Assembly (NCBI RefSeq): GCF_004001065.1
Contig: NZ_BIML01000030.1
Coordinates: forward strand, 1 to 53,617
Length of the DNA stretch: 53,617 nt
Direction: 5' to 3'
From: Paenibacillus xylaniclasticus
GTDB taxonomy: Bacteria; Bacillota; Bacilli; Paenibacillales; Paenibacillaceae
Shown: positions 16,437 through 27,350 of the stretch, in pieces
Layout of the letters: the number at the start of each line of letters is the position of its first letter
How positions within the stretch are numbered: the stretch's first letter is position 1
Notes under the pieces: generated by a model
Told to the model about the DNA's origin: nothing
The model's input: the letters and a program-made list of their open reading frames with translations, nothing else
Database searches by the model: none
Translations under genes and position numbers: made by a program

Positions 16437-17732
16437 ATGTTGGAGCGTTACAGTAGACCAGAGATGAGAGCGATCTGGACCGAGGAGAACAAATTTAAAG
16501 CATGGCTCGAGGTTGAGCTTTGCGCGTGCGAAGCTTGGGCAGAGCTTGGCGTTATTCCGCGCGAGGATGTTGAGGCGCTGCGCCGCAGCGCAAGCTTCAG
16601 CATTGACCGTATTAACGAGATCGAGCTTGAGACGCGTCATGACGTTATTGCGTTCACTCGCGCGGTCTCGGAGACGGTCGGACCTGAGCGCAAATGGGTT
16701 CACTACGGTTTGACGTCTACTGACGTCGTCGACACGGCGAACGGTTATCTGCTTCGCCAGGCGAACGAAATTTTGCGCGCGGATATCGAGCGCTTCATTG
16801 AAATTCTGCGCGGTCAAGCTGTGAAATACAAAGATACGCCGATGATGGGACGTACGCACGGCGTGCATGCCGAGCCGACGACGTTCGGTCTGAAGCTGGC
16901 TCTCTGGTATGAAGAGATGAAACGGAATCTTGAACGGTTCAACCGCGCGGCTGACGGTGTGCAATACGGTAAAATCTCCGGTGCAGTCGGCACGTATGCG
17001 AACATCGATCCGTTCGTAGAAGAATACGTCTGCCGCAAGCTTGGAACGAAGCCGGCGCCGATCTCTACTCAAACGCTCCAACGCGACCGCCACGCCGAAT
17101 ATATGGCTACGCTGGCGCTCATCGCAACGTCGCTCGACAAGTTTGCAACGGAAATCCGCGCTCTGCAGAAGAGCGAATTCCGCGAGGTTGAAGAGCCGTT
17201 CGCGAAGGGTCAGAAGGGCTCATCGGCAATGCCGCACAAACGTAATCCGATCGGCTGCGAGAACATTTCCGGTCTTGCCCGCGTCATTCGCGGCCATATG
17301 TTGAGCGCATACGAGAACGTGCCGCTCTGGCATGAGCGCGACATCAGCCACTCGTCGGTTGAGCGCATCATTCTGCCGGACGCAACGATGCTGCTGAACT
17401 ATATGCTGAACCGTCTGGGTAATATCATCGCGAATCTGACGGTATTCCCAGAGAACATGAAGCGCAATATGAGCGCAACGTACGGCGTACCGTTCTCCGG
17501 CCGCATCATGACGAAGCTGATCGACAAAGGCTTCAGCCGCGAGCAGGCGTACGACACCGTTCAGCCGCGTGCGATGCAAGCGTGGGAGACGCAGCGCCAG
17601 TTCCGCGACATCATCAACGAGACAGAAGAAATTACAAGCGTGCTGTCGCCGGAGGAAATCGATGACGCATTCAACCCTTCGTGGCATTTGAAGCATGTGA
17701 ATACGATCTTTACTCGCTTAGGGCTGGTGTAA
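16437..17732 (+). CDS. purB: Adenylosuccinate lyase
   Basis: It acts twice in purine synthesis: SAICAR to AICAR plus fumarate, and adenylosuccinate to AMP plus fumarate. The 431 residues carry [12 protein letters not shown], the histidine-bearing [16 protein letters not shown], and the superfamily signature [16 protein letters not shown] with the mobile catalytic serine loop. The start [14 protein letters not shown] is the usual Bacillus-type N-terminus. The gap to purK is seven bases. About 200 bases separate it from purC, the largest spacing in the first half of the operon. Confidence 0.98.
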   Translation: MLERYSRPEMRAIWTEENKFKAWLEVELCACEAWAELGVIPREDVEALRRSASFSIDRINEIELETRHDVIAFTRAVSETVGPERKWVHYGLTSTDVVDTANGYLLRQANEILRADIERFIEILRGQAVKYKDTPMMGRTHGVHAEPTTFGLKLALWYEEMKRNLERFNRAADGVQYGKISGAVGTYANIDPFVEEYVCRKLGTKPAPISTQTLQRDRHAEYMATLALIATSLDKFATEIRALQKSEFREVEEPFAKGQKGSSAMPHKRNPIGCENISGLARVIRGHMLSAYENVPLWHERDISHSSVERIILPDATMLLNYMLNRLGNIIANLTVFPENMKRNMSATYGVPFSGRIMTKLIDKGFSREQAYDTVQPRAMQAWETQRQFRDIINETEEITSVLSPEEIDDAFNPSWHLKHVNTIFTRLGLV

Positions 17733-17930
17733 GCGAAGCAAGCGAAACGCGAATAGTACGGACGAGGATACGGATTATAGATACACCAACAAGTGGAGCG
17801 GTTTCAACAATGGGAACACACTCCACAAGCAGAGAAGCAGCGCCTTCCCGAAAGCCCGGAGGATTCCGATCCTCTGGGACCTCCCTTGCAGGGTGGGTTG
17901 GGGCGGGTAGTGAAAGAGGGGGAACGTTTG
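17733..17930 (+). other. purB-purC intergenic segment with a G-rich, repeat-like element
   Basis: This stretch is open in the purC frame back to 17793, but that extension has no ribosome binding site and reads as low-quality sequence (PLGPPLQGGLGRVV). It contains the hairpin GAGGAT/ATCCTC around 17850-17875, CCCTTGCAGGG, and then a run of G-rich sequence up to the purC Shine-Dalgarno. It resembles the GC-rich dispersed elements found between genes in some Firmicutes. No gene is called. Confidence 0.4.
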
Positions 17931-18824
17931 ATGGCATCCCAAGCATTATCGACGGCAGTCGATTATATTAAAGCGCCGCTCGTGTACAAAGGGAAAGTGC
18001 GTGAGCTGTACGATCTGGGCGAGCACTTTCTGATCGTCGTAACGGACCGGATCAGTGCTTTCGACTATGTATTAGATCCGGCGGTGCCGGAGAAGGGCAA
18101 CGTGCTGAATCGACTGGCTGCATTCTGGTTCGAGCAGACAGCGGACATTCAGTCGAACCATGTCGTTCATACTGACGTGGACAAGCTGGGTGATATCGTG
18201 ACGGAGCCGGAGCTGCTGCGCAACCGGATTATGGTGACGAAGAAGGCTGAACGTATCGACATTGAGTGTGTCGTACGTGGATATATCACAGGCGGAGGCT
18301 GGAGACAATACCAGAAGACGCAAGCGATTAACGGCATTGAGCTGCCGGCGGGCCTCCGCAAGAACGAGCGATTCTCGCAGCCGATCTTTACGCCTGCGGC
18401 GAAGAACGATGTCGGTCATGACGAGGACATTCCGTTCGAGAAAATGCAGGAGCTCGTAGGAGCAGAGCTCGCGACAGAGCTTCGCGACCGCAGCATCAAG
18501 CTGTACCAATATGCGCACAGCTACTGCGCGGAGCGCGGCATCGTGCTTGCCGATTGCAAGTTCGAATTTGGCCTGATCGACGGCAAAGTTATTTTAATTG
18601 ACGAAATTTTTACGCCGGACTCTTCCCGATTCTGGGCTACAGACAAATACGAGCTTGACATCGAAATCGACAGCATGGACAAGGAACCGGTTCGTACTTA
18701 CCTCGCCGGCTCCGATTGGGATAAGAACAGCAAGCCTGATCCGCTGCCGGCATCGGTTGTGGAAGAAACAACCCGCCGTTATCTCGATATTTACCGCCGT
18801 CTGACGGGCGCAGAACTGAACTAG
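17931..18824 (+). CDS. purC: Phosphoribosylaminoimidazole-succinocarboxamide synthase (SAICAR synthase)
   Basis: It joins CAIR and aspartate with ATP to give SAICAR. I chose the ATG at 17931 (MASQALSTAVDYIKAP), preceded by AGAGGGGG. An in-frame ATG 46 codons upstream reads through intergenic sequence. At 297 residues it belongs to the longer SAICAR synthase type rather than the roughly 240-residue B. subtilis type. Motifs: YKGKVRELYDLG, VVTDRISAFDYVL, ECVVRGYITGGGWRQYQ and the metal/aspartate site LIDEIFTPDSSRFW. Confidence 0.96.
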   Translation: MASQALSTAVDYIKAPLVYKGKVRELYDLGEHFLIVVTDRISAFDYVLDPAVPEKGNVLNRLAAFWFEQTADIQSNHVVHTDVDKLGDIVTEPELLRNRIMVTKKAERIDIECVVRGYITGGGWRQYQKTQAINGIELPAGLRKNERFSQPIFTPAAKNDVGHDEDIPFEKMQELVGAELATELRDRSIKLYQYAHSYCAERGIVLADCKFEFGLIDGKVILIDEIFTPDSSRFWATDKYELDIEIDSMDKEPVRTYLAGSDWDKNSKPDPLPASVVEETTRRYLDIYRRLTGAELN

Positions 18825-18891
18825 CTACAGCCGGGTCGATACCCGATCGAATAGATATAACGACAACCACTCTTTAGGAGGAAACACGACA

Positions 18892-19134
18892 ATGAAAGCA
18901 ACGGTATACGTGACGATTAAAGAAAACGTATTGGACCCGCAAGGAACGGCGGTTCAAGGCGCACTCCACACGATGGGCTTCGCGGAAGTAGAAAGCGTAC
19001 GCATCGGCAAGTACCTTGAGCTCGAATTGGACACAAATGACAAAGCAGAAGCAGAAGCACGTCTCAAAGCAATGTGCGAGAAGCTGCTGGCGAACGTGGT
19101 TGTCGAAGACTATCGCTTTGAACTGGAGGGCTAA
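18892..19134 (+). CDS. purS: Phosphoribosylformylglycinamidine synthase subunit PurS
   Basis: This 80-residue structural subunit of the three-part FGAM synthase (PurS, PurQ, PurL) helps dock the glutaminase to the synthetase. The sequence starts MKATVYVTIKENVLDPQG and keeps the family segment VESVRIGKYLELEL. AGGAGG lies ten bases before the ATG. A small CGGGT/ACCCG hairpin occurs in the 67-base gap after purC. purQ begins three bases after its stop. Confidence 0.97.
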   Translation: MKATVYVTIKENVLDPQGTAVQGALHTMGFAEVESVRIGKYLELELDTNDKAEAEARLKAMCEKLLANVVVEDYRFELEG

Positions 19135-19137
19135 GAC

Positions 19138-19833
19138 GTGAAATTTGCGGTACTCGTATTTCCGGGCTCCAACTGTGATATTGACTGCTATAAGGCGGTA
19201 GAAGATACGATCGGTCAAGAGGTTGACTACGTATGGCATACAGCAACAGACCTGTCCGCTTATGACGCGATTCTCGTGCCGGGCGGCTTCTCCTACGGCG
19301 ATTATTTGCGTTGCGGCGCTATTGCTCGCTTCGCGCCGGTCATGAACGAAGTGGTGAAAGCAGCTGAGCAAGGCAAGTTCATTCTTGGCATTTGCAATGG
19401 CTTCCAGATTCTTACCGAGGCAGGCCTGCTTCCAGGCGTACTGCGCCGTAACAAAAATTTGAAATTCCGTTGTCACAGCGCGCTGCTCGAAGTGGTGAAC
19501 AACAGCACGCCTTTTACGAACCAATACAGCAAGGGCGAAATTATCGATATTCCGATTGCACACGGCGAAGGCAACTACTACTGCGACGATGAGACGCTGG
19601 CGAAGCTGCAGGCGAACAATCAAATCGTCTTCCGTTATAAAGCGGGTGCGAACCCGAACGGTTCGGTTGACGATATTGCAGGTATTAGCAATGAACGCGG
19701 CAACGTTGTCGGCATGATGCCGCATCCAGAGCGTGCGGTCGATCAAATTCTTGGCTCGGAAGACGGCAAACGGATGTTTACGTCGATTTTGAATGCATGG
19801 AGGGAACAGCATGGCGCAGCAGTTAACGGCTAA
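19138..19833 (+). CDS. purQ: Phosphoribosylformylglycinamidine synthase subunit PurQ (glutaminase)
   Basis: This class I glutamine amidotransferase supplies ammonia to PurL. It starts at a GTG (19138) with GGAGG inside the end of purS. The 231 residues carry [14 protein letters not shown] at the start, the nucleophile loop [15 protein letters not shown] with its cysteine, an [11 protein letters not shown] oxyanion-region motif and [10 protein letters not shown] with the His-Glu pair. It overlaps purL by 23 bases, consistent with translational coupling within the complex. Confidence 0.97.
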   Translation: MKFAVLVFPGSNCDIDCYKAVEDTIGQEVDYVWHTATDLSAYDAILVPGGFSYGDYLRCGAIARFAPVMNEVVKAAEQGKFILGICNGFQILTEAGLLPGVLRRNKNLKFRCHSALLEVVNNSTPFTNQYSKGEIIDIPIAHGEGNYYCDDETLAKLQANNQIVFRYKAGANPNGSVDDIAGISNERGNVVGMMPHPERAVDQILGSEDGKRMFTSILNAWREQHGAAVNG

Positions 19834-22057
19834 GGAGCCAACCGCAGAACAAATCGCGGATCAGAAGATTTATCAGCAATTCGGTGTGAGCGACTATGAA
19901 TACGAGCTTATCTGCGGATTCCTCGGCCGCAAGCCGAACTACACGGAGATCGGCGTATTCAGCGTTATGTGGTCGGAGCACTGCGCGTACAAGAACTCCA
20001 AGCCGATTCTGAAGAAGTTCCCGATTACAGGGCCGAAGGTTCTGATGGGACCGGGCGAAGGCGCCGGTATCGTCGACATTGGCGACAACCAAGCGGTTGT
20101 ATTCAAAATCGAATCGCATAACCATCCGTCGGCGGTTGAGCCTTATCAAGGCGCGGCTACGGGCGTTGGCGGCATTATCCGCGACATTTTCTCGATGGGT
20201 GCTCGTCCGGTAGCGCTGCTTAACAGCCTCCGTTTCGGCCGTCTGGAGAATGAGCGCGTGAAATATTTGTTCGAAAATGTTGTCAGCGGCATCGCCGGTT
20301 ATGGCAACTGTATCGGCATCCCGACGGTTGCGGGCGAAGTGATGTTCGATGAAAGCTACGAAGGCAATCCGCTCGTCAACGCAATGTGCGTCGGTCTGAT
20401 CGATCATGACAAAATTCAGCGCGGCGTTGCGAAGGGTGTAGGCAACCCGGTATTCTACGTCGGTCCGGCAACAGGCCGCGACGGCATCCACGGCGCAACG
20501 TTCGCGTCGGTTGAGCTGTCGGAGGAATCCGAAGAGAAGAAGACAGCTGTACAAGTCGGCGACCCGTTCATGGAGAAGCTCGTTATGGAAGCGACGCTGG
20601 AGCTTATCGCCTCCGGTATCGTCCTTGGCATCCAAGACATGGGTGCGGCAGGTCTGACGTGCTCTAGCGCCGAGATGGCATCCAAAGCAGGTAACGGTCT
20701 CGAGCTGTACCTCGACGAGGTGCCTCAGCGTGAGAAGGATATGACGCCTTACGAAATGATGCTCTCCGAGTCGCAAGAACGGATGCTGTTCGTTGTCGCT
20801 CCTGAGCATGAGGCACAAGCGAAAGAAATTTTCGACCGTTGGGGCGTTATTTGCGCCAAGGTCGGTAAAGTAACGGACGACGGCCGTCTTCGCCTGTTCC
20901 ACAAAGGCGAGCAAGTGGCGGACATGCCGGTGAAAGCGCTCGTTGACGAGTGCCCGGTATATAACCAGCCTTCGGCTGAACCGGCTTACTACCGCGAATT
21001 CGCGGCAATTGATACGACTGCATATCCGGAAGTTACGGATCTGACGGGCGCGCTGAAGCAAGTACTCGCTTCGCCGTCTGTTGCGAGCAAAGAGTGGGTT
21101 TATAATCAATACGACTACATGGTACGCACGAGCACGGCTGTTCAACCGGGTTCGGACGCGGCAGTCGTCACGATCCGCGGTACGCGCAAAGCACTTGCGA
21201 TGACGACAGACTGCAACGGCCGTTACGTATACCTCGATCCGGAAGTCGGCGGACGTATCGCGGTAGCGGAAGCTTCCCGCAACATCGTCTGCTCAGGTGC
21301 TGAGCCGCTTGCGGTGACGGACAACCTGAACTTCGGCAGCCCAGAGAAGCCGGAGGTGTTCTGGCAGATCGAGAAAGCAGCAGACGGTATGAGCGAAGCT
21401 TGCGTGACGCTTGAGACGCCGGTTATCGGCGGTAACGTCTCGTTGTACAACGAGAATGCCAAAGGCGCGATCTATCCGACGCCGGTTATCGGCATGGTCG
21501 GTCTCGTGCATGACCTTGATCATATTACGACGCAATCGTTCAAATCCGAAGGTGACGTCATCATTCTCCTCGGCGAGACGAAGGCGGAGATGGGCGGCAG
21601 CGAGCTGCAGTATGTGCTGCAAGGCAAGACGGAAGGTCGTCCGCCGCAAATCGACCTCGCGGTTGAGAAGCGTACGCAGAACGCTGTGCTGGAAGCGATT
21701 CGCGCAGGTCTTGTTGCATCGGCGCATGACTTGTCTGAAGGCGGTCTGGCAGTTGCGGTAGCGGAGTCCTGCTTCGGTACGGGCCTCGGCGCGGATGTGA
21801 ATTTCGTTACGTCGCTGCGTCCTGACCATGCGCTGTTCAGCGAATCGCAATCGCGCATTCTGCTGTCGGCGAAGGCGGACAAAGCAGAGAAGCTGGTTGC
21901 GCTTCTGAACGAGCGCGGTGTTGCGAACGCGACAATCGGTAAAGTAACGGCAGCTAGCACACTGAACATTCAAGTGAACGGCAACCAGGGCATTTCCGCA
22001 CCGGTTGAACAACTGGAGAAGGTCTGGAAGGAAGCGATCCCATGTCTCATGAAGTGA
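19811..22057 (+). CDS. purL: Phosphoribosylformylglycinamidine synthase subunit PurL (small type)
   Basis: This ATP-dependent synthetase converts FGAR to FGAM using ammonia from PurQ. At 748 residues it is the small PurL of Gram-positives, which needs PurS and PurQ. I chose the ATG at 19811, behind GGAGGG inside purQ, instead of the ATG six codons upstream. Motifs: [67 protein letters not shown] and a second half repeating the AIRS-type fold ([17 protein letters not shown]). It overlaps purF by 16 bases. Confidence 0.98.
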   Translation: MAQQLTAKEPTAEQIADQKIYQQFGVSDYEYELICGFLGRKPNYTEIGVFSVMWSEHCAYKNSKPILKKFPITGPKVLMGPGEGAGIVDIGDNQAVVFKIESHNHPSAVEPYQGAATGVGGIIRDIFSMGARPVALLNSLRFGRLENERVKYLFENVVSGIAGYGNCIGIPTVAGEVMFDESYEGNPLVNAMCVGLIDHDKIQRGVAKGVGNPVFYVGPATGRDGIHGATFASVELSEESEEKKTAVQVGDPFMEKLVMEATLELIASGIVLGIQDMGAAGLTCSSAEMASKAGNGLELYLDEVPQREKDMTPYEMMLSESQERMLFVVAPEHEAQAKEIFDRWGVICAKVGKVTDDGRLRLFHKGEQVADMPVKALVDECPVYNQPSAEPAYYREFAAIDTTAYPEVTDLTGALKQVLASPSVASKEWVYNQYDYMVRTSTAVQPGSDAAVVTIRGTRKALAMTTDCNGRYVYLDPEVGGRIAVAEASRNIVCSGAEPLAVTDNLNFGSPEKPEVFWQIEKAADGMSEACVTLETPVIGGNVSLYNENAKGAIYPTPVIGMVGLVHDLDHITTQSFKSEGDVIILLGETKAEMGGSELQYVLQGKTEGRPPQIDLAVEKRTQNAVLEAIRAGLVASAHDLSEGGLAVAVAESCFGTGLGADVNFVTSLRPDHALFSESQSRILLSAKADKAEKLVALLNERGVANATIGKVTAASTLNIQVNGNQGISAPVEQLEKVWKEAIPCLMK

Positions 22058-23523
22058 AGCAGCCGTTAAAGCTGTGGACCGGAGACCATTATAACGAAGG
22101 TATCGGACGGGACGATATTTTTGACAAATTGCGTGAGGAGTGCGGCGTGTTCGGTGTGTTCGGATGTCCGAACGCCGCTTCCCTTACTTACTACGGTTTG
22201 CATGCACTGCAGCACCGTGGCGAGGAAAGTGCAGGGATTTGTACCGTTGAGGGTAACAACCCTCGGAGCTTTAACTACCACCGCGGCATGGGTCTTGTGA
22301 AGGAAGTGTTCACGCAGGATGTGCTGTCGACGCTGAAGGGCGACCGTTCAATCGGTCATGTCCGCTATTCGACGTCGGGCGAGAGCAGACTTGCGAATGC
22401 ACAGCCGCTTATTTTTAAGTACCGCGACGGTGACCTTGCCATCGCAACGAACGGCAATCTGGTTAATGCGCCAGAAATTCGTCAGGAGCTTGAGCGCAAA
22501 GGCTCGATCTTCCAGACGTCGAGCGATACAGAGGTTATTGCTCACTTGATCGCTCGCTCGGACAAGGATTTCGTCGAGGCGGCTCGCGATGCGCTGCAGC
22601 GCGTTGTCGGCGGCTTCGCGTTCCTGATCATGACGAACGATAAGCTGATTGTCGCTTCGGACGTTAACGGACTGCGTCCGCTCGCGATGGCGAAGCTCGG
22701 CGACGGCTATGTGTTCTCCTCGGAGACATGCGCCTTCGAGGTTGTCGGAGCAGAATTTGTCCGCGATATTATGCCAGGCGAGATGCTTGTGCTGGATCGC
22801 AACGGCATCAGCGAAGAACGGTTCGCACCGGCTTCGCGTAATGCGGTGTGCGCGATGGAATATATTTATTTTGCTCGTCCGGACAGCGATATTCACGGTG
22901 CAAACCTGCACATGACGCGTAAGCGGATGGGGCAGCGTCTTGCCTTGGAATCGTTCGTCGATGCGGATATTGTCACCGGCGTACCGGACTCTTCGATTTC
23001 GGCGGCGATCGGCTATGCGGAGCAGACGGGTATTCCATATGAGCTTGGCTTAATCAAGAACAAATATACGGGCCGGACGTTCATCCAGCCTTCGCAGGAA
23101 TTGCGTGAGAAAGGCGTGAAGATGAAGCTGTCGGCGGTTCGCAAAATCGTCGAGGGCAAACGCGTCGTTATGATCGACGACTCGATCGTCCGCGGCACGA
23201 CGTCGCTTCGCATCGTCAACCTGCTTCGTGAAGCAGGCGCGACCGAGGTGCACGTTCGCATTACTTCGCCTCCTTTTGCTAACCCTTGCTATTATGGCAT
23301 TGATACGCCGGACCGCCGTGAGCTGATCGCTTCGTCGAAGACGGTAGAGGAGATTCGTCAGGCGATTAACGCGGATTCGCTTTATTTCTTGAGTGATGAA
23401 GGGCTTGTTGATACTGTAGGCATCGGTTCGAACCTCGAGAATAGCGGGCTGTGTATGGCGTGCTTCAACAACCGTTATCCGACGCCGGTTAACGAGGAGT
23501 CGGATAAGAGCTGCAGCTGCTAA
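22042..23523 (+). CDS. purF: Amidophosphoribosyltransferase (glutamine PRPP amidotransferase)
   Basis: First committed step of the pathway: PRPP plus glutamine to phosphoribosylamine. The 493-residue preprotein has Cys34 in [10 protein letters not shown] as the likely N-terminal nucleophile after propeptide removal. The 33-residue leader is longer than the 11 residues known for B. subtilis. The PRPP loop reads [16 protein letters not shown]. Cysteines in [14 protein letters not shown] and [15 protein letters not shown] match the ligands of the oxygen-sensitive 4Fe-4S cluster of the Bacillus-type enzyme. The start overlaps the end of purL. Confidence 0.97.
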   Translation: MSHEVKQPLKLWTGDHYNEGIGRDDIFDKLREECGVFGVFGCPNAASLTYYGLHALQHRGEESAGICTVEGNNPRSFNYHRGMGLVKEVFTQDVLSTLKGDRSIGHVRYSTSGESRLANAQPLIFKYRDGDLAIATNGNLVNAPEIRQELERKGSIFQTSSDTEVIAHLIARSDKDFVEAARDALQRVVGGFAFLIMTNDKLIVASDVNGLRPLAMAKLGDGYVFSSETCAFEVVGAEFVRDIMPGEMLVLDRNGISEERFAPASRNAVCAMEYIYFARPDSDIHGANLHMTRKRMGQRLALESFVDADIVTGVPDSSISAAIGYAEQTGIPYELGLIKNKYTGRTFIQPSQELREKGVKMKLSAVRKIVEGKRVVMIDDSIVRGTTSLRIVNLLREAGATEVHVRITSPPFANPCYYGIDTPDRRELIASSKTVEEIRQAINADSLYFLSDEGLVDTVGIGSNLENSGLCMACFNNRYPTPVNEESDKSCSC

Positions 23524-23540
23524 GCTGTAATGGAGGCATA

Positions 23541-23609
23541 AGGGCTGCGCGTACCCAAAGTACGTGCTGCCTTTTATCGATACAATTGGGATAGGCCCGT
23601 TAAACGGGA
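23541..23609 (+). other. Intra-operon hairpins between purF and purM
   Basis: GGCTGCGCGTAC (23543-23554) pairs with GTACGTGCTGCC (23560-23571) with one mismatch and one G-U pair. TTTT follows (23572-23575), so it looks like a weak terminator or attenuator. A second small hairpin, CCCGT/ACGGG, ends at about 23609. The gap is 110 bases, whereas purL-purF and purM-purN overlap. Confidence 0.55.
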
Positions 23610-23633
23610 TTACGATGTTGAATAAGGAGTGAC

Positions 23634-24686
23634 GTGAAGGTGTCATCTGAAGCTTACAAACAAGCCGGCGTCGATATCGCGGCAGGCAATGAAGCAGTCG
23701 AACGGATGAAAAAGCATGTGAAGCGGACGTTCCGTCCGGAAGTGCTGACCGATCTTGGCGGCTTCGGCGGCCTGTTCGGCCTGAACAAGGACAAATACGA
23801 GGAGCCGGTACTCGTATCCGGTACCGACGGCGTCGGAACCAAGCTGAAAATCGCCTTCGCGATGGACAAGCATGACACGATCGGCATTGACGCGGTCGCA
23901 ATGTGCGTGAACGATATTATCGTACAGGGCGCTGAGCCGTTGTTCTTCCTCGACTACCTTGCGTGCGGAAAGGTTGAGCCGGAGAAAATTGAAGCGATCG
24001 TCAAAGGTATTGCAGACGGCTGCCAGCAAGCAGGCTGTGCGCTGATCGGCGGCGAAACGGCCGAAATGCCAGGCATGTACCAAGGCGAAGAGTACGATAT
24101 CGCAGGCTTCACGGTCGGTATTGTTGACAAGAAGAAGATTATCGACGGCTCGACGATTGCTCCTGGCGACGCGGTTATCGGCGTAGCATCGAGCGGCATT
24201 CACAGCAACGGCTACTCGCTCGTTCGCCGTCTCCTGCTTGAGCAAGCTGGCTACAGCTTGCAGGATGCGCTGCCTGAACTGGAAGGCAAAAAGCTGGGCG
24301 ACGTGCTCATTGAGCCAACGAAAATTTATGTTAAATCCGCGCTGGCGCTTGCTGAGCAAGTGAACGTCAAAGGCATGGCGCATATTACGGGCGGCGGCTT
24401 TATTGAAAATATTCCACGCGTGCTGCCGGAAGGCGTAAACGTGAACGTCGAGTACGGCTCGTGGCCGATCCAGCCGATCTTCAAGCTGATGCAGGATAAA
24501 GGCTCCATCACGAACCGCGACATGTTCACGACGTTTAATATGGGTATCGGTCTCGTCGTTATCGTTCCGGCTGATCAAGCAGATAAGGCGCTGAGCGTGC
24601 TTGCCGAGCAAGGCGAGAAGGCTTACCGCATCGGTGACGTAACGGCAGGCAGCCGTATTGTAACGTTCACGGGAGCGCAAGTGTAA
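23634..24686 (+). CDS. purM: Phosphoribosylformylglycinamidine cyclo-ligase (AIR synthetase)
   Basis: It closes the imidazole ring, FGAM plus ATP to AIR. The 350 residues carry [17 protein letters not shown], the metal/ATP motif [20 protein letters not shown] and [13 protein letters not shown]. The start is ambiguous between two in-frame GTG codons, at 23634 (GGAG four bases upstream) and 23640 (ten bases); the shorter form would begin [10 protein letters not shown], like B. subtilis PurM. Its stop codon shares one base with the purN ATG. Confidence 0.96.
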   Translation: MKVSSEAYKQAGVDIAAGNEAVERMKKHVKRTFRPEVLTDLGGFGGLFGLNKDKYEEPVLVSGTDGVGTKLKIAFAMDKHDTIGIDAVAMCVNDIIVQGAEPLFFLDYLACGKVEPEKIEAIVKGIADGCQQAGCALIGGETAEMPGMYQGEEYDIAGFTVGIVDKKKIIDGSTIAPGDAVIGVASSGIHSNGYSLVRRLLLEQAGYSLQDALPELEGKKLGDVLIEPTKIYVKSALALAEQVNVKGMAHITGGGFIENIPRVLPEGVNVNVEYGSWPIQPIFKLMQDKGSITNRDMFTTFNMGIGLVVIVPADQADKALSVLAEQGEKAYRIGDVTAGSRIVTFTGAQV

Positions 24687-25294
24687 TGAGTAAATTACGC
24701 GTTGCGGTATTCGCATCCGGTCAAGGCACCAATTTTCAGGCGCTGGCCGATGCGGTCCGGGACCAAAAGCTCGATGTAACCATCGAGCTTTTGGTGTGCG
24801 ATAGGCCTTCGGCTCCGGTGGTGGAACGCGCCAAGCTAGCCGGAGTGGATGCGTTCGTATTTAAGCCGAAGGATTATCCGTCCCGCGAAGCCTATGAAAC
24901 GGAAATTGCTGCGGAGCTTGAACGCCGTGGTATCGAATTGATCGTGCTGGCGGGATATATGCGGATCTTGACCCCAGTGCTGGTTGATGCCTATTATGGG
25001 CGGATGATTAATATTCACCCTTCGCTGCTGCCGGCCTTCCCGGGCGTGAACGGCATCGGGCAAGCGTTGGAGTATGGTGTGAAGGTGACCGGTGTAACGG
25101 TACACTTTGTGGACGGCGGGCTGGACAGCGGTCCGATCATCGCGCAGCGGGTCGTCGAGGTTGGTCCGGACGACACGGAATCGTCGCTCGCCGAGCGGAT
25201 TCATGCTGCGGAGCAGGCGCTGCTGCCGTGGGTCGTGCAGCAAATCGCTCACGGCCTCGTCCAGCTCGACGGCCGCCGCGTGACGATCGGGTAA
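24686..25294 (+). CDS. purN: Phosphoribosylglycinamide formyltransferase
   Basis: It transfers the formyl group from 10-formyltetrahydrofolate to GAR. The 202 residues show the substrate loop VFASGQGTNFQALAD and the catalytic set: Asn and His in INIHPSLLPAFPG, and Asp in HFVDGGLDSGPII. The ATG overlaps the purM stop (TAATG). After it the operon has a nearly 300-base GC-rich gap before purH. Confidence 0.97.
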   Translation: MSKLRVAVFASGQGTNFQALADAVRDQKLDVTIELLVCDRPSAPVVERAKLAGVDAFVFKPKDYPSREAYETEIAAELERRGIELIVLAGYMRILTPVLVDAYYGRMINIHPSLLPAFPGVNGIGQALEYGVKVTGVTVHFVDGGLDSGPIIAQRVVEVGPDDTESSLAERIHAAEQALLPWVVQQIAHGLVQLDGRRVTIG

Positions 25295-25588
25295 GGCGCC
25301 GCGACGGAGGCGCACTCGCGATTGCAACGCGGGCGTCCGGCCAGCGGCGCGCGATGGCGTCGGCGCGTGAGATAGGTGCCGAAAGCACCTAATGGCGGCG
25401 CAAGCGGCGACGTCCGCGAAATAGGTGCCGAAAAGCACTTATTTACTGCGGGCAACTGGCAGCAGCGGCGGTAAAGACAGCCGTTTCGATAAAAGCAGCA
25501 TTACAGCGCAGGCTTTCGTGCGATAGGCGGTCGACATACCTGCTGGGCACGGGAGTGTGCAAATAAGGATATAAGGAGGGCCATCAAG
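25295..25588 (+). repeat. purN-purH gap with a directly repeated hairpin element
   Basis: ATAGGTGCCGAAA occurs twice (25372-25384 and 25421-25433). The first copy makes a perfect hairpin TAGGTGC/GCACCTA (25373-25391). The second makes a similar but weaker one with GCACTTAT (25435-25442). The rest is very GC-rich (CGGCGCGCGATGGCG-type sequence) and holds no plausible gene. The purH Shine-Dalgarno AAGGAGGG ends it. Confidence 0.6.
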
Positions 25589-27136
25589 TTGGCTATTCGG
25601 AGAGCGTTAATTAGTGTATCGGACAAAACAGGTATCGTTGATTTTTCCCGCGAGCTGGCGGCATTGGGCGTACAGCTGATCTCGACGGGCGGCACGAAGA
25701 GCTTGCTGGAGAAGGAAGGCGTGCCGGTTATCGGCATTTCGGATGTAACGGGCTTCCCTGAAATTCTCGACGGACGTGTCAAAACACTGCATCCTGCTGT
25801 TCACAGCGGACTGCTGGCGGTTCGCGACAGCGAAGAGCATCAGCAAGCGATGAAGGACCTCGGACTTGATTACATCGACCTCGTCATCGTGAACCTGTAT
25901 CCTTTTGCTGCGACGATTGCTAAGCCAGACGTAACGTATGAAGATGCGATCGAGAACATCGATATCGGCGGTCCGACGATGCTTCGTTCGGCGGCGAAAA
26001 ACCATGCGTTCGTTACAGTTGTAGTCGATTCGAACGACTACGCAACAGTGCTGGAAGAAGTGAAAGCAGGCCAAGACACGACGCTCGAAACGCGCAAGCG
26101 TCTGGCAGCGAAGGTGTTCCGTCACACAGCTGCTTATGACTCCCTGATCGGCGACTACCTGTCCAAGCAAGTGGGAGAACCGCTGCCTGAGAAGTACACA
26201 GTAACGTACGAGAAAGTCCAAGACCTCCGCTACGGCGAAAATCCGCATCAAAAAGCGGCCTTCTACCGTAAGCCGCTTGCTCAAGCGGGCAACATTACAA
26301 CGGCTGAGCAGCTGCACGGCAAAGAGCTGTCGTACAACAACATCAACGATGCGAACGCGGCTCTTGCAATCGTGAAGGAATTTAATGAGCCGGCCGTTGT
26401 TGCGGTTAAGCATATGAACCCATGCGGCGTCGGCATCGGTAAAGACATCCATGAGGCGTATCAAAAAGCGTACGCGGCTGACCCAACGTCGATCTTCGGC
26501 GGCATCGTGGCAGCGAACCGTACGATCGGCGCAGATACGGCAGAACTGCTCAGCCAAATTTTCCTTGAAATTATCATTGCACCTGACTTTACGCCAGAAG
26601 CGCTGGAAATTTTGACGAAGAAGAAAAATATTCGCCTGCTCAAGCTCGGCGAGCTGCAAGCAGCCGGAGAGCGCAAGCCAGAGCTGCTCGTGACGTCGGT
26701 GGACGGCGGCATGCTCGTGCAAGAAAGCGACGTTCACTCGCTGACGGAAGCGGACCTGCAATGCGTTACGAACCGCAAGCCGACGGAAGAAGAGCTGAAG
26801 CAGCTGCTGTTCGGCTGGAAAGTCGTGAAGCATGTGAAATCGAACGCGATCCTTCTGGCGAAAGACAACATGACAATTGGCGTAGGCGCAGGTCAAATGA
26901 ATCGTGTCGGTGCGGCGAAAATCGCTATCGAGCAGGCGGGAGAGAAAGCCAAAGGCTCAGTGCTTGCCTCGGATGCTTTCTTCCCAATGGGAGATACGGT
27001 TGAGGCTGCGGCGAAAGCTGGTATTACGGCGATTATTCAGCCGGGCGGCTCCGTGAAGGACCAAGAATCGATTGATGCGGCGAACGCGAACAATATCGCA
27101 ATGGTATTCACGGGCGTACGTCACTTTAAGCACTAG
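25589..27136 (+). CDS. purH: Bifunctional AICAR transformylase / IMP cyclohydrolase
   Basis: It catalyses the last two steps to IMP. The start is TTG (25589), with AAGGAGGG eight bases upstream; no better ATG exists. The N-terminal cyclohydrolase/MGS-like domain ([45 protein letters not shown]) is followed by the transformylase domain ([31 protein letters not shown], ending in [20 protein letters not shown]). The 515 residues match the family length. Confidence 0.97.
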   Translation: MAIRRALISVSDKTGIVDFSRELAALGVQLISTGGTKSLLEKEGVPVIGISDVTGFPEILDGRVKTLHPAVHSGLLAVRDSEEHQQAMKDLGLDYIDLVIVNLYPFAATIAKPDVTYEDAIENIDIGGPTMLRSAAKNHAFVTVVVDSNDYATVLEEVKAGQDTTLETRKRLAAKVFRHTAAYDSLIGDYLSKQVGEPLPEKYTVTYEKVQDLRYGENPHQKAAFYRKPLAQAGNITTAEQLHGKELSYNNINDANAALAIVKEFNEPAVVAVKHMNPCGVGIGKDIHEAYQKAYAADPTSIFGGIVAANRTIGADTAELLSQIFLEIIIAPDFTPEALEILTKKKNIRLLKLGELQAAGERKPELLVTSVDGGMLVQESDVHSLTEADLQCVTNRKPTEEELKQLLFGWKVVKHVKSNAILLAKDNMTIGVGAGQMNRVGAAKIAIEQAGEKAKGSVLASDAFFPMGDTVEAAAKAGITAIIQPGGSVKDQESIDAANANNIAMVFTGVRHFKH

Positions 27137-27350
27137 GCAACAGCTAATCGACTTTAGCAGTCGCCAATACAGCTGCCGCATCGGTATGCAGGCTGCAATG
27201 CCGTAAGTAATGACCGGAGCGGATTCGGATCACACCTTATACGGACGGACGCGATGCGATTGCATGGCGTCCATTCGTTCATTCAATGGCATACCAAAAG
27301 ACAAAATGCCGGCGAACGGGCCGGAGAGAGCAATAATGGGAGGGTCTATG
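27137..27350 (+). other. purH-purD gap with a stable hairpin
   Basis: GGACGC (27247-27252) pairs with GCGTCC (27267-27272). Inside it, ATGC (27254-27257) pairs with GCAT (27262-27265) over a GATT loop, with a single G-G mismatch between the two stems. There is no T-run. The purD frame stays open across part of this gap but lacks a binding site there. Confidence 0.5.

Noticed and set aside
17793-17930. 46-codon N-terminal extension of purC
   Set aside because: It reads through repeat-like G-rich sequence. The family N-terminus and a good Shine-Dalgarno point to the ATG at 17931.
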